From [Ruminococcus] torques ATCC 27756 (GTDB lineage: Bacteria > Bacillota > Clostridia > Lachnospirales > Lachnospiraceae): 64,000 nucleotides of DNA. Positions within the stretch are counted from its first letter, which is position 1. Every line of letters begins with the position of its first letter. The position numbers and the translations under genes are program-made. The notes below the pieces were generated by a model, which worked only from the letters and a program-made list of their open reading frames with translations, was not told where the DNA came from and ran no database searches. Shown one piece after another: positions 29,078 through 38,922 of this stretch. The DNA is taken from positions 2,713 through 66,712 of the forward strand of contig NZ_DS264356.1 of NCBI RefSeq assembly GCF_000153925.1. The letters run 5' to 3'.

Positions 29078-29159
29078 ATCCATATCTCCTTTAACTATAC
29101 ATTTGTACTTTTCATTCCGCTATTTATTGTACCTTTTTTTTCTTTGTTTTGCAAGCATG

Positions 29160-29201
29160 AACAGACCGGACTGACGCATTTGTGCACCTGTCCGGTCTGT
29201 T
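29160..29201. terminator. Hairpin between tpiA and gpmI
   Basis: AACAGACCGGAC (29160-29171) pairs perfectly with 29190-29201. A good T run is lacking on the minus strand, so it may be a partial terminator or a processing site that adjusts gpmI expression. Confidence 0.65.
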
Positions 29202-29246
29202 TATAAAATCGATCTCGTATTTATTTTACAAAATATTCGATAAAAA

Positions 29247-29993
29247 TTAGTAATTTACGATTTTTCCGAAATCAGCTTTCAAAGAAGCTCCTCCTACAAG
29301 ACCTCCGTCTATGTCAGCCTGTGCAAACAGCTCTGCTGCGTTTCCTGCATTCACAGAACCGCCGTACTGAATACGGATTTCCTCTGCCGTTGCATCATCA
29401 TACACTTCTGCAACACACTCACGGATTGCTTTACAAACTTCCTCTGCCTGTTCCGTTGTAGCTGTCTTTCCTGTTCCGATCGCCCAAATCGGCTCATAAG
29501 CAATAACCATCGTTTTTGCCTGCTCGGATGTAACATTCTGAAGACCTACTTTCACCTGCTGACGAATGAAATCCATTGTCACACCCTGCTCTCTCTGCTC
29601 CAGAGATTCACCGCAGCACATGATTGGTGTGATACCATGCTCTAATGCTTTCAATACTTTCTTATTTACGTCTTCGTTTGTCTCACCGAAATAATCTCTT
29701 CTCTCAGAATGTCCGAGAACGACATATTTTACACCTGCATCTACAAGCATAGCCGGAGAGATTTCGCCTGTATAAGCTCCGCTCTCTTCAAAATACATAT
29801 TCTCAGCACCAACCTGAATGTTTGTTCCTTTCACAGCTTCAACAACCGGTACGATATCGATTGCCGGAACACAAAATACAACGTCTACGGCGTCGTTTGC
29901 TACAAGCGGTTTCAGTTCTTCTACAAGAGCAACTGCTTCGCTCGGAGTTTTGTTCATTTTCCAGTTACCTGCGATAATTTTTCTTCTTGCCAT
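29247..29993 (-). CDS. tpiA: Triosephosphate isomerase
   Basis: Interconverts dihydroxyacetone phosphate and glyceraldehyde 3-phosphate. It is 248 residues in a TIM barrel, with the catalytic Lys in GNWKMN, His in [12 protein letters not shown], Glu in [16 protein letters not shown], and phosphate loops [12 protein letters not shown] and [11 protein letters not shown] start at 29993: GGAG is nine bases before that ATG but only three from the ATG two codons earlier. It follows pgk in the same direction, 33 bases apart. Confidence 0.98.
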   Translation of the reverse strand: MARRKIIAGNWKMNKTPSEAVALVEELKPLVANDAVDVVFCVPAIDIVPVVEAVKGTNIQVGAENMYFEESGAYTGEISPAMLVDAGVKYVVLGHSERRDYFGETNEDVNKKVLKALEHGITPIMCCGESLEQREQGVTMDFIRQQVKVGLQNVTSEQAKTMVIAYEPIWAIGTGKTATTEQAEEVCKAIRECVAEVYDDATAEEIRIQYGGSVNAGNAAELFAQADIDGGLVGGASLKADFGKIVNY

Positions 29994-30026
29994 TTCCATA
30001 TTCTCCTTCTTCTAGACCACTTTCAT

Positions 30027-31226
30027 TTATTTATCATTAGCTGCCGCTACACCCGGAAGTTCTTTTCCTTCAAGGAATTCCAGAGAAGCGCCGCCGCCTG
30101 TAGAAATATGTGTCATCTTATCGCCGAATCCAAGCTGATTTACAGCCGCTGCCGAATCACCGCCTCCGATGATCGTAACAGCCTCTGTATTTGCGAGAGC
30201 TTCTGCAACAACTTTTGTTCCTTCTGCAAATTTAGGCATCTCGAAGCATCCCATCGGTCCGTTCCAAACAACTGTTTTCGCAGATTTCACTGCCTCTGCA
30301 AAGATTTTTGCCGTCTCCGGTCCGATATCCAGACCCATCCATCCGTCCGGAATCGCATCACGTGAAACAACTTTCGTATTTGCATCGTTTGAAAATTCAT
30401 CTGCTACGATCGTGTCAACCGGAAGAAGAAGTTTTACTCCTTTTTCCTCAGCTTTCTTGATCATATCAAGTGCATACTGAAGATAGTCTTCCTCAAGAAG
30501 AGATGCTCCTACACTTCCGCCCTGAGCCTTTGTAAATGTATAACTCATTCCTCCTCCGATAATCAATGTGTCTACTTTGTCAAGCAGGTTATTGATAACT
30601 GAGATTTTGCTGGAAACTTTCGCACCGCCAAGGATCGCAACAAACGGTCTTTCCGGGTTCTCTACTGCATTTCCAAGGAAGTCGATCTCTTTTTGCATAA
30701 GATATCCGACAACTGCCGTATCAACATACTCTGTAACTCCTACGTTTGAACAGTGTGCTCTGTGAGCCGTACCAAACGCATCATTTACAAATACATCACA
30801 AAGAGAAGCCAGTTCTTTGCTGAATGCCTCTCCGTTCTTTGTCTCTTCTGCTCTGTAACGTGTATTCTCAAGAAGGACTACGTCGCCGTCCTTCATCGCT
30901 TCCACTGCCGCTTTTGCATTTTCTCCTACTACTTCCGGATCGGCTGCGAATTTCACATCCTGTCCGAGAAGTTCAGCCAGTCTTACTGCCACCGGTGCAA
31001 GAGAAAGTTCCGGTTTCGGCTCACCCTTCGGCTTTCCGAGGTGAGAACAAAGGATTACTTTTCCTCCATCCGCAATCAATTTTTTAATTGTAGGAAGAGC
31101 TGCCACGATACGATTTTCATCTGTAATCTTACCGTCGATCAGCGGAACGTTAAAGTCACATCTTACAAGGACTCTCTGTCCCTTTACATTAATATCATCT
31201 ACTGATTTTTTATTAAGAGCTGCCAT
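30027..31226 (-). CDS. pgk: Phosphoglycerate kinase
   Basis: Makes ATP from 1,3-bisphosphoglycerate. It is 399 residues with [36 protein letters not shown] and the nucleotide loop GGGDSAAAV, as in complete Pgk. The frame is open to 31361, but AGGAGG eight bases before the ATG at 31226 and homology ([19 protein letters not shown]) fix the start. The upstream part holds the gap/pgk hairpin, so expression may be tuned separately from gap. Confidence 0.98.
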   Translation of the reverse strand: MAALNKKSVDDINVKGQRVLVRCDFNVPLIDGKITDENRIVAALPTIKKLIADGGKVILCSHLGKPKGEPKPELSLAPVAVRLAELLGQDVKFAADPEVVGENAKAAVEAMKDGDVVLLENTRYRAEETKNGEAFSKELASLCDVFVNDAFGTAHRAHCSNVGVTEYVDTAVVGYLMQKEIDFLGNAVENPERPFVAILGGAKVSSKISVINNLLDKVDTLIIGGGMSYTFTKAQGGSVGASLLEEDYLQYALDMIKKAEEKGVKLLLPVDTIVADEFSNDANTKVVSRDAIPDGWMGLDIGPETAKIFAEAVKSAKTVVWNGPMGCFEMPKFAEGTKVVAEALANTEAVTIIGGGDSAAAVNQLGFGDKMTHISTGGGASLEFLEGKELPGVAAANDK

Positions 31227-31267
31227 TATCATTGCCTCCTGAATATTTTTCTGAAGATTCATAACAA

Positions 31268-31304
31268 AACGGAGTCCGGTCCTACAATAAGACCGGACCC
31301 CGTT
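31268..31304 (-). terminator. Hairpin between gap and pgk
   Basis: On the minus strand AACGGGGTCCGGTC pairs with GACCGGACTCCGTT (one mismatch), then TTTGTTATG. It is a strong intra-operon terminator or RNA stabiliser, which would let gap be made in excess of pgk. Confidence 0.8.
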
Positions 31305-31375
31305 GTGAGTCATTTTCATAACTGTTCGGCGCGACACTGCCTGTCCGCCAAAATAATCCATTACTTTAAAATGAA

Positions 31376-32395
31376 TTAAGCCTCAAGCAGTTTTCCGAAG
31401 TATTTGATTGTTCTTACCATCTGGCTTGTGTAAGAGTTCTCGTTGTCATACCATGAAACAACCTGAACTTCTGTTGTTCCGTCGCCAGTCGGAAGTGCCA
31501 TTGTCTGAGTAGCATCAAAGAGTGATCCGTAAGACATACCTACGATATCGCTGGATACGATCTCATCTGTATTGTATCCGTAAGACTCGTTTGCTGCTGC
31601 TTTCATAGCTGCGTTGATCTGATCAACTGTTACTTCGCCTTCTACAACTGCTGTAAGAATTGTTGTAGATCCTGTCGGAGTCGGAACACGCTGAGCAGAA
31701 CCGATCAGTTTTCCGTTCAGTTCCGGAATAACAAGACCGATTGCTTTTGCTGCACCTGTGCTGTTCGGCACGATGTTGCAAGCTGCTGCACGAGATCTTC
31801 TCAGATCGCCTTTTCTCTGCGGTCCGTCAAGTGTCATCTGATCACCTGTGTAAGCGTGGATTGTGCACATGATACCGGATTTGATCGGTGCAAGATCGTT
31901 CAGTGCTTTTGCCATCGGAGCCAAGCAGTTTGTTGTACAGGAAGCTGCTGAGATGATGTTGTCATCTTTTGTAAGCTGCTCGTGGTTTACGTTATATACG
32001 ATTGTCGGAAGGTCATTTCCTGCCGGAGCGGAAATAACAACTTTTTTAGCGCCTGCATCGATGTGAGCCTGTGCTTTTGCTTTAGATGTGTAGAATCCTG
32101 TACACTCCAGAACTACGTCAACGCCGATTTCTCCCCACGGAAGTTCTGCTGCGTTTGCTTTTGCGTAGATTTTAATTTCTTTTCCATCAACGATGATAGA
32201 ATCCTCTCCAGCCTCAACTTTATCTGCCAGTGCATATTTGCCCTGTGTTGAGTCATATTTCAGTAAGTGAGCAAGCATTTTCGGGGATGTCAGGTCATTG
32301 ATTGCTACGATCTCAAATCCCTCTGCTCCGAACATCTGTCTGAAAGCAAGACGTCCAATACGTCCAAATCCATTAATCGCTACTTTTACTGCCAT
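31376..32395 (-). CDS. gap: Glyceraldehyde-3-phosphate dehydrogenase, type I
   Basis: Oxidises glyceraldehyde 3-phosphate with NAD+ and phosphate. At 339 residues it has [12 protein letters not shown] (NAD-binding), the active-site Cys in [28 protein letters not shown] and [17 protein letters not shown] precedes the ATG. First gene of gap-pgk-tpiA-gpmI; no cggR repressor gene is upstream. The 5' untranslated region carries a small inverted repeat AACTG-TTTC-CAGTT. Confidence 0.98.
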   Translation of the reverse strand: MAVKVAINGFGRIGRLAFRQMFGAEGFEIVAINDLTSPKMLAHLLKYDSTQGKYALADKVEAGEDSIIVDGKEIKIYAKANAAELPWGEIGVDVVLECTGFYTSKAKAQAHIDAGAKKVVISAPAGNDLPTIVYNVNHEQLTKDDNIISAASCTTNCLAPMAKALNDLAPIKSGIMCTIHAYTGDQMTLDGPQRKGDLRRSRAAACNIVPNSTGAAKAIGLVIPELNGKLIGSAQRVPTPTGSTTILTAVVEGEVTVDQINAAMKAAANESYGYNTDEIVSSDIVGMSYGSLFDATQTMALPTGDGTTEVQVVSWYDNENSYTSQMVRTIKYFGKLLEA

Positions 32396-32540
32396 GATTA
32401 ATTCCTCCTAAAAGTTTGAAAAATATTTAACTGTTTCCAGTTATGCAAATGAACCCCCGCAAAGTAAACATTGTTAAGAATTCATCAACTAGCATAATTG
32501 TACTAAAACAGGAACAAAAATTCAAGTCCTAAATACATTT

Positions 32541-33383
32541 TTATGGAATCCGTCGAAAAACAGCCTTACGATTCTCAAATTCTGTATAATATCGAAAACC
32601 ACAGGATTTCAGAAGTTCGCCCGCGATCTCAAATTCATATCCGATATGCTCTGCTTTATGAGCATCAGATCCCACGGTGATGATCTCTCCTCCCAGCTCT
32701 TTATATCGGCGAAGCACACTCGGATGCGGATGAGCAAATCCAAGACCATACTTTATTCCTGCCATGTTCAATTCCAGACCTTTTCCTGACGAGATCAATT
32801 CTCTTAATATCATGTCAATCTCATCAGAAAACTTTTCATAAGAATACGCCTCCGCCTGATGCTTTCCATATCGAACCACATAATCCAAATGACCGAGCAC
32901 ATCGAAACATTTTATTTTCCGAATGCATTCCAACGTTTCACAGAACATCCTCCTGTATACCTGTGCATCTCCCAGCTCTTCAAAGACCTTTCCGGTATAA
33001 GGGTCTTCCCCACAGACAAGATGCATAGAGCCGATCACAAAATCGAACGGATACTTCTCGATCAACGTCTCATATCTTGTCCCCAGATGCTTTTGAAGTC
33101 CTAATTCAATTCCGATACGCACCTGAATCCGTTCTTCATACTCTTTTTTCTTTTTTAAAAGAAACGGAAAGTAGTTTTCCGTATCCAACCGGAATGCACT
33201 TTCTCCCATTTCGTCATCCGGCGGGTAATCCGCATCCATATGATCTGTGATGCAAACCGAATAGAGCCCTCTTTCAACAGCCCGGTTCAACATACTTTCA
33301 ACAGCCTCTTCACTGTCCGTTGAAAATGCGGTATGCATATGAAAATCAGATCGTATCATTGTTTCTTTTAATCGTTTAGGCAT
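32541..33383 (-). CDS. PHP-family phosphatase (histidinol-phosphatase-like, HisK type)
   Basis: A 280-residue PHP domain. Metal ligands are in SDFHMHTAFSTDS (HxH), ITDHMDADYP, GIELGLQKH, GSMHLVCGEDP, LGHLDYVVRYG and VGSDAHKAEHIG. HisK-type PHP enzymes remove phosphate from histidinol phosphate; no other his genes are near, so the substrate may differ. I start at 33383 (MPKRLKE), nine bases after GAGAGG; the longer frame runs into mnmA without a ribosome site. An ATG eight residues later (MIRSDFHMHT) is possible. It lies just after mnmA. Confidence 0.88.
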   Translation of the reverse strand: MPKRLKETMIRSDFHMHTAFSTDSEEAVESMLNRAVERGLYSVCITDHMDADYPPDDEMGESAFRLDTENYFPFLLKKKKEYEERIQVRIGIELGLQKHLGTRYETLIEKYPFDFVIGSMHLVCGEDPYTGKVFEELGDAQVYRRMFCETLECIRKIKCFDVLGHLDYVVRYGKHQAEAYSYEKFSDEIDMILRELISSGKGLELNMAGIKYGLGFAHPHPSVLRRYKELGGEIITVGSDAHKAEHIGYEFEIAGELLKSCGFRYYTEFENRKAVFRRIP

Positions 33384-33396
33384 CCTCTCACACCTC

Positions 33397-34467
33397 TCAC
33401 AAAATCGTACCGCCGCCAAGTACATACTCGCCGTCATAAAATACAATCGCCTGACCGGGTGTCACCGCGCGCTGCGGCTCCTCAAAACAGCAAGTTACTT
33501 CATCTTCTTTCGTCCGCTCGACCGTACACCACGCGCCTTTGTGATTGTACCTGATCTTCGCAAACACACGCAGCGGTTCTTTTAGATCTTCTACCGACAT
33601 AAAGTTCAGCTGTTTTGCACGGACAACCGTTGTCAGAGATTCTTCATAAGTTCCGATAACGACCTCATTCGTTTCCGGACGGATTTCAAGAACAAATGCC
33701 GGATATCCAAGTGCCAGACCAAGTCCCTTTCTCTGACCGACCGTATAATGGATAATCCCTTTATGCCTCCCTATGACAGTTCCATCCGATGTAACAAAGT
33801 TTCCTTCCGAAGCTTTCTTCCCTGTATGTTCTTCTATAAAAGCAGCATAGTTTCCATCCTGTACAAAACATATATCCTGACTGTCCGGCTTGTCCGCAAC
33901 GAGCAGTCCGATCTTTTCCGCAATTACCCGAACTTCTTCTTTTGTATATTCTCCTACCGGCATCAACGTTCGTTTCAACTGTTCCTGCGTCAGATTATAT
34001 AATGCATAAGTCTGATCTTTTGCAGCAGTTGCCGAACGCCGCAGAGCATATCTCCCGTTTGAAAGCTGCTCAACTCTTGCATAGTGCCCTGTCGCAATAA
34101 AATCTGCTCCGATCGAGATGCTGCGCTTAAGAAGCGCTTCCCATTTCACATAACGGTTGCATGCAATACACGGATTCGGCGTCTGGCCGTTCACATAAGA
34201 ATCTGCAAAATAGTCGATTACATTTTTTTGGAATTCCTCTCTGAAATTCATCACATAATAAGGAATGCCCAATGCCGCTGCAACTCTCCTCGCATCTTCA
34301 ACAGCGCTTAACCCGCAGCAGCCTCCGTTTTCTTCTACTGTACAGACGTCTTCTTCCTGCCAGATCTGCATCGTAACGCCGATCACATCATAGCCTTGTT
34401 CTTTCAGCAGATATGCCGCCACAGACGAATCCACGCCTCCTGACATTCCTACAACCACTTTCTTCAT
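33397..34467 (-). CDS. mnmA: tRNA 2-thiouridylase MnmA
   Basis: Puts sulfur on U34 of tRNA-Lys, -Glu and -Gln. At 356 residues it has the PP-loop GMSGGVDSSVAAYLL, the first catalytic Cys in PNPCIACNRYVKW, the second in SQDICFVQDG, and FIATGHYAR. It starts one base into the nifU stop (TAATG), and its ribosome site lies inside the acidic tail of nifU. Sulfur is presumably passed from the neighbouring cysteine desulfurase. Confidence 0.97.
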   Translation of the reverse strand: MKKVVVGMSGGVDSSVAAYLLKEQGYDVIGVTMQIWQEEDVCTVEENGGCCGLSAVEDARRVAAALGIPYYVMNFREEFQKNVIDYFADSYVNGQTPNPCIACNRYVKWEALLKRSISIGADFIATGHYARVEQLSNGRYALRRSATAAKDQTYALYNLTQEQLKRTLMPVGEYTKEEVRVIAEKIGLLVADKPDSQDICFVQDGNYAAFIEEHTGKKASEGNFVTSDGTVIGRHKGIIHYTVGQRKGLGLALGYPAFVLEIRPETNEVVIGTYEESLTTVVRAKQLNFMSVEDLKEPLRVFAKIRYNHKGAWCTVERTKEDEVTCCFEEPQRAVTPGQAIVFYDGEYVLGGGTIL

Positions 34468-34904
34468 TAATATTCCTCTTCTTCCTCGTCCTCATGAATA
34501 TCTGTCTTTGGTTTTTCCAGCCCTTCAATCTTGATCCCGTTCTTTTCAGCATAATCCCAAAGCGCCGCATGAATTGCTTCCTCTGCCAGCAACGAACAAT
34601 GTACTTTTACCGGCGGAAGACCATCAAGAGCCTCCATCACAGCTTTGTTTGTTACTTTCATTGCCTCCTGAATATTTTTCCCTTTTACAAGTTCTGTCGC
34701 CATACTGCTTGTTGCTACAGCCGCCCCACATCCAAAAGTTTTAAACTTCACATCCCGAATAATCTGGTTTTCATCAATGTCAAGATAAATTCTCATGATA
34801 TCTCCACATTTTGCATTTCCCACTGTTCCGACGCCGCTGGCGTTTTCAAGTTCTCCTACGTTTCTCGGATGCTGAAAATGATCCATTACTTTTTCTGTAT
34901 ACAT
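34467..34904 (-). CDS. nifU: Fe-S scaffold protein IscU/NifU N-terminal type
   Basis: Platform on which Fe-S clusters are built from sulfur supplied by the cysteine desulfurase. At 145 residues it has cluster Cys residues in NAKCGDIMRIYL, TFGCGAAVATSS and VKVHCSLLAEEAI, with the Asp next to the first Cys. A Glu-rich tail (HEDEEEEEY) is unusual beside the family. AGGAGG precedes the ATG. It lies between nifS and mnmA and is translationally coupled to the latter. Confidence 0.97.
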   Translation of the reverse strand: MYTEKVMDHFQHPRNVGELENASGVGTVGNAKCGDIMRIYLDIDENQIIRDVKFKTFGCGAAVATSSMATELVKGKNIQEAMKVTNKAVMEALDGLPPVKVHCSLLAEEAIHAALWDYAEKNGIKIEGLEKPKTDIHEDEEEEEY

Positions 34905-34988
34905 AAATAAATTCCTCCTATTCTCTGTTTCCGCTTATTCAAACGATATTTTTCTTTTGACTTAAGTCAATTTCTTTTCCCTGTTCCT

Positions 34989-36176
34989 TTACTTATTTTT
35001 TTGTTTTTTCAAAAAATCTTCATAAAGAGGAGACATGCTTCTTAGTCGAGCTACTATCTCTTTCAAACAGGTCGTCACATAATCCAGATCTTCTTTTGTC
35101 GTATCGTCTCCAAGCGTCAGACGCAAAGATCCGTGTGCAATTTCATGAGGAAGCCCGATTGCCAAAAGAACATGTGAAGGATCCAGCGATCCCGATGTAC
35201 ACGCAGATCCGCTGGAAGCGCAGATGCCTTTCATGTCGAGCATGATAAGAAGCGACTCGCCTTCTATATATTGAAAACTGAAATTCACATTATTCGGAAG
35301 ACGCCTTTCTCTGTCGCCGTTTAATCTGCAGTATGGTATCTCTTTTTCAATCTTTTCGATCAAATAATCCCGAAGCTGACTTTCTTTTTCCATTCTTCTT
35401 TCCATAGACGCTGCAGCTATTTCAACTGCTTTCCCGAAACCGACGATTCCTGGAACATTTTCAGTTCCTGCACGACGTCTCCTCTCCTGTGCTCCTCCGT
35501 GGATCAACGAGCGGATTTTGACTCCTTTTCTGATGTATAAAAATCCAATTCCCTTCGGACCGTTTAATTTATGTCCGCTGGCGCTGAGCATATCTATATG
35601 ACATTCATCGACATCGATCGGTATCTGACAAAACGCCTGTACGGCGTCCGTGTGAAACAAAATTCCTTTTTCATGAGCGATCGCGCCGATCTCTTTTATC
35701 GGCTCTACCGTACCGATCTCATTGTTCGCAAACATGACCGAGATCAATATCGTATCCGGTCTGATCGCCGCCTCTACCGACTTCGGATCTACAACTCCAT
35801 ATTCATCCACATCGAGATAAGTAACCTCATACCCTCGCTTTTGAAGATATTCACATGTATGCAAAACGGCATGATGTTCAATCTTCGTCGTAATAATATG
35901 CTTTCCTTTTGCGCCATACGCCTCTGCTGTCGCCGTCAATGCCCAGTTGTCGGCTTCCGTTCCTCCCGCCGTAAAATAAATCTCATTTTCCTTTGCTCCG
36001 ATCACACCTGCGATCGTCTCTCTTTGTTTTGAAATCACTTCCTTATTTGCCGCCGCAAACGAATATATACTGGACGGATTCCCATAATGTTCTGTAAAAT
36101 AAGGCAGCATTGCTTCCACAACTTCAGGTGAAGTTTTTGTCGTAGCCGCATTATCAAGATATATCAGTTTATCCAT
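34989..36176 (-). CDS. nifS: Cysteine desulfurase NifS/IscS type
   Basis: PLP enzyme that takes sulfur from cysteine for Fe-S clusters and tRNA thiolation. At 395 residues it has YLDNAATTKTSPEV, the PLP Lys in SASGHKLNGPKGIGFLY, and the persulfide Cys in CASSGSACTSGSLDPSHVLLA. It is the second gene of iscR-nifS-nifU-mnmA, and GGAGG precedes the ATG. Confidence 0.97.
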   Translation of the reverse strand: MDKLIYLDNAATTKTSPEVVEAMLPYFTEHYGNPSSIYSFAAANKEVISKQRETIAGVIGAKENEIYFTAGGTEADNWALTATAEAYGAKGKHIITTKIEHHAVLHTCEYLQKRGYEVTYLDVDEYGVVDPKSVEAAIRPDTILISVMFANNEIGTVEPIKEIGAIAHEKGILFHTDAVQAFCQIPIDVDECHIDMLSASGHKLNGPKGIGFLYIRKGVKIRSLIHGGAQERRRRAGTENVPGIVGFGKAVEIAAASMERRMEKESQLRDYLIEKIEKEIPYCRLNGDRERRLPNNVNFSFQYIEGESLLIMLDMKGICASSGSACTSGSLDPSHVLLAIGLPHEIAHGSLRLTLGDDTTKEDLDYVTTCLKEIVARLRSMSPLYEDFLKKQKNK

Positions 36177-36212
36177 CTTTTTTCCTCCATCTCTTCATTA
36201 AATAAACTGTAA

Positions 36213-36641
36213 TCAGTTTCTACAGTTTTTTCCGTTTTCTTTTACGAGTTGATCAAGTTTAATCTCATCTACCGTCTGGTTAATACTGTCGTTAATTTTC
36301 TTCCAAACATATTTTGTCACGCAGCTGTCCGAAACACTGCATCCTCCATTTGGTTCAAGACCCGCGCAGTCCACCGGCTCAAGACTGCCTTCCAATGCGC
36401 GAAGCACATCTCCCACAGAAATATCTTCCAGTCTTTTTACAAGCACATATCCGCCTCCGGCTCCTCTTACACTTCTTACAATCCCCGCTTTTTTCAGCAT
36501 AGACATCAACTGCTCAAGATATCGTTCCGAGATATCTTGTCTTGTTGAAATACTTGTAATAGATACCGGCTGTTCACCTCCATTTTGCGCCAGATCGATC
36601 AACGCACGAAGTCCATACCTTCCTTTTGTAGATAACTTCAC
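36213..36641 (-). CDS. iscR: Rrf2-family Fe-S regulator IscR
   Basis: A 142-residue winged-helix regulator (MKLSTKGRYGLRALIDLAQN; ISERYLEQLMSMLKKAGIVRSVRGAGGGY). Three Cys residues, in VDCAGLEPNGGCSVSDSC, are the cluster ligands of IscR-type proteins, so it should sense Fe-S supply. It starts with GTG nine bases after GGAG. A palindromic operator lies in its own promoter region, so it probably represses the operon when clusters are plentiful. Confidence 0.95.
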   Translation of the reverse strand: MKLSTKGRYGLRALIDLAQNGGEQPVSITSISTRQDISERYLEQLMSMLKKAGIVRSVRGAGGGYVLVKRLEDISVGDVLRALEGSLEPVDCAGLEPNGGCSVSDSCVTKYVWKKINDSINQTVDEIKLDQLVKENGKNCRN

Positions 36642-36707
36642 TTTCTCACGCTCCGTTCCTTAATAAAAATACTCTATTTCTTTATTCTTAATATTGCAGA
36701 ATGGATT

Positions 36708-36726
36708 CCCCAGTATTTTACTAGGG
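36708..36726 (-). promoter_or_regulatory. Rrf2/IscR-type operator
   Basis: CCCTAGTAAAATACTGGGG on the minus strand is a near-palindrome (CCC-AGTA...TACT-GGG). It lies just past the predicted transcription start of iscR, where a bound repressor would block initiation or elongation. Confidence 0.7.
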
Positions 36727-36737
36727 ATTTCTTTTGT

Positions 36738-36766
36738 AGCATAGCATTCATCCCCGGTTCTGTCAA
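36738..36766 (-). promoter_or_regulatory. Promoter of the iscR operon
   Basis: TTGACA (36761-36766) and TATGCT (36738-36743) with a 17-base spacer on the minus strand. Confidence 0.75.
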
Positions 36767-36827
36767 GTCTCCTTATGACATATGTTTTAACAAGTATATG
36801 TCTGTTGTTACAAATCGAGGTGATTTT

Positions 36828-38225
36828 ATGTTATTCCGTTCTGACAAATTCCGCTCCTTTTCTTCCCGCAATTTATTTCGCGGCGCCGCCGTTTTAACTG
36901 CCGCCGGATTGATCACTCGCATTATGGGATTCTTCTTTCGTATTTTTTTAAGTCATGCTTTCGGAGAAGAAAACGTCGGTTTATATCAGCTCATTTTCCC
37001 GGTCTATGCACTTTGTCTGTCAGTCAGCACATTCGGGATTCAAACCGCCGTCTCACACATGGTCGCAGAAAAAATGTCATCTGTTGTTACTTACTCTGCC
37101 GCCAGTTCATCCTCCCCGCATATTGAACGGCAAAAAGAAGCCGGAAACATTCTTGCAGTTTCTCTTGGCTTCACACTCTTTCTCTCACTTATAGAATTAT
37201 ATTTTCTCCAAAAAAACGCCTTTTATATAGCAACAACTTTTTTAGGAGATGCCAGGTGTGAAAATCTCCTTCTTATCGTCTCTTATGCATTACCGTTCGC
37301 CGCAATACATAGTTGTATCTGCGGATACAGTTTAGGGCTTCAGCAGACAAAAATTCCTGCCCTGTCACAGCTTATCGAACAATCTGCTCGAATTCTTTTC
37401 GTCGTCCTGCTTTTTCTCTTTGTTAAAAAAACCGGGGAAATCCCTTCTGTCAAACTTGCCGCCGCCGGCATTGCCGCAGGCGAGACGGCTGCCGCACTTT
37501 TTTCGATACAGATGCTGAATCGGCAAAAGCAGCTTTGTTATGCCGCTTCGATTTCTTCCATTTCAAAAACTTTCAGAAAACTGTCCGCTTTATCTGTTCC
37601 TCTTACAGCAAATCGAACGGCAGTTACTTTACTCCAAAGCATTGAGGCGGCCTCCATCCCGACTTTTTTAAAAATCTACGGAATGACTTCTTCGGAAGCG
37701 CTTCGCCTTTACGGAGTATTGACAGGAATGGCTCTGCCATGCATCCTTTTTCCTTCGGCGCTCACAACTTCTATCGGAACAGTGCTTATGCCTGCCGTCA
37801 GCGCTGCCCAGGCATCTGATGATAACAGACGAATCATTCGTTTATTGAAACAATCTGTAGGAAGCTGTTTCATTTTAGGCCTTGGATGCTGTCTGTTTTT
37901 TCTGATTTTCGGAAACTTTCTCGGAAGAGTTTTGTTCCATAGTTCTGCTGCCGGAAGTTTCATTTTAACACTTTCATGGATCTGCCCGTTTCTTTACACA
38001 AATACCGCCCTTACAAGCATAATTAACGGACTTGGGAAAACATTCTGCACACTTCTCGTCAACACTGCCGGTCTTCTTGTTCGTATTGCCGGAGTATTTT
38101 TTGCAATCCCCAAGTTTGGAATATACGGTTATCTGATCGGACTTTTAACCAGTCAGTTTCTTGTTTTCGGAATCGCCGTTATTATTTTATTTTTTCATCT
38201 CCGAAAAGGAGCAAAAGATCTATAG
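36828..38225 (+). CDS. SpoVB/MurJ-like lipid flippase
   Basis: A 465-residue protein with about 12-14 membrane helices, of the MOP (MurJ/SpoVB/Wzx) superfamily that flips lipid-linked sugars. The opening FRGAAVLTAAGLITRIMGFFFRIFLSHAFGEENVGLYQL is the usual SpoVB N-terminal motif. In spore formers this group supports cortex or peptidoglycan synthesis. I start at 36828 (MLFRSDKF) after GAGGTG. It diverges from iscR. A 15-bp hairpin covers its stop codon. Confidence 0.9.
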   Translation: MLFRSDKFRSFSSRNLFRGAAVLTAAGLITRIMGFFFRIFLSHAFGEENVGLYQLIFPVYALCLSVSTFGIQTAVSHMVAEKMSSVVTYSAASSSSPHIERQKEAGNILAVSLGFTLFLSLIELYFLQKNAFYIATTFLGDARCENLLLIVSYALPFAAIHSCICGYSLGLQQTKIPALSQLIEQSARILFVVLLFLFVKKTGEIPSVKLAAAGIAAGETAAALFSIQMLNRQKQLCYAASISSISKTFRKLSALSVPLTANRTAVTLLQSIEAASIPTFLKIYGMTSSEALRLYGVLTGMALPCILFPSALTTSIGTVLMPAVSAAQASDDNRRIIRLLKQSVGSCFILGLGCCLFFLIFGNFLGRVLFHSSAAGSFILTLSWICPFLYTNTALTSIINGLGKTFCTLLVNTAGLLVRIAGVFFAIPKFGIYGYLIGLLTSQFLVFGIAVIILFFHLRKGAKDL

Positions 38226-38252
38226 ACTATGTGCGCAGCACATAGTCTATAG
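38220..38252. terminator. 15-bp hairpin over the spoVB-like stop codon
   Basis: CTATAGACTATGTGC (38220-38234) pairs perfectly with 38238-38252 around GCA. There is no T run, so it is more likely an mRNA 3' stabiliser or a pause site than an intrinsic terminator. It lies between two converging genes. Confidence 0.55.
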
Positions 38253-38256
38253 ACAA

Positions 38257-38796
38257 CTACACATAATTCAAGAACAACTTCACTAATACAGGATTCACAT
38301 ATAATTCGGTAATAATTCCTAAACTCATCATCAAACCGACAAAAATTGTTTTCTGTCTGTTCCATCTGCCATCTTCTGACTCATAACAATATTTCAGGAT
38401 CATAAAATACGCAGGAATATAGAAAAGAAACTGTGGAGAAACACCTATAAGACACAAGAGACAGCCTTTCATTCCCAAGTTCGATGCCGCCAGCGAAACA
38501 AGCACCCCCACAGATATGCCTGTCCACCCAAGAAATAACCCGGCGCTTACTTTTTTCAACTTCGTAAGAGCCAACCCTGAAAGCATAAAAAACGGAACGC
38601 AGCGAATGCGAAGCAGATACCATAAATATTCTTTTTCGTCTATCTGCACACCCCTGAATTGATCCAAAAAATATTCACTGAACAGATCCGGAGCTGCCAC
38701 ATATTTTTTAGCAAGAAAATTGACATAAATAATTCCAATTAAAAATCCCGGCATAAACAAAGCCGCTAACTGCTTTTTCACATGAAATACCTTCAT
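38257..38796 (-). CDS. SpoIIM-like multi-pass membrane protein
   Basis: A 179-residue protein with about five membrane helices (ALFMPGFLIGIIYVNFL; VPFFMLSGLALTKL; GLFLGWTGISVGVLVSLAA; CLLCLIGVSPQFLFYIPAYFMI; IFVGLMMSLGIITELYV). Size and layout resemble stage II sporulation protein M, which acts in peptidoglycan hydrolysis during engulfment, but I see no decisive motif. I start at 38796 after GGGAGG; the longer frame to 38901 lacks a ribosome site. Confidence 0.65.
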   Translation of the reverse strand: MKVFHVKKQLAALFMPGFLIGIIYVNFLAKKYVAAPDLFSEYFLDQFRGVQIDEKEYLWYLLRIRCVPFFMLSGLALTKLKKVSAGLFLGWTGISVGVLVSLAASNLGMKGCLLCLIGVSPQFLFYIPAYFMILKYCYESEDGRWNRQKTIFVGLMMSLGIITELYVNPVLVKLFLNYV

Positions 38797-38922
38797 TATT
38801 CCTCCCTGTATCGCGCAGTTGCTGATCCTTTTGCCATTCTGCACTTTACTTTTTATTGATATTTCATTATATGCCGGAATTTTTTCATTATCACTTTTCA
38901 CGATCCGTTTCTTACATCATTT

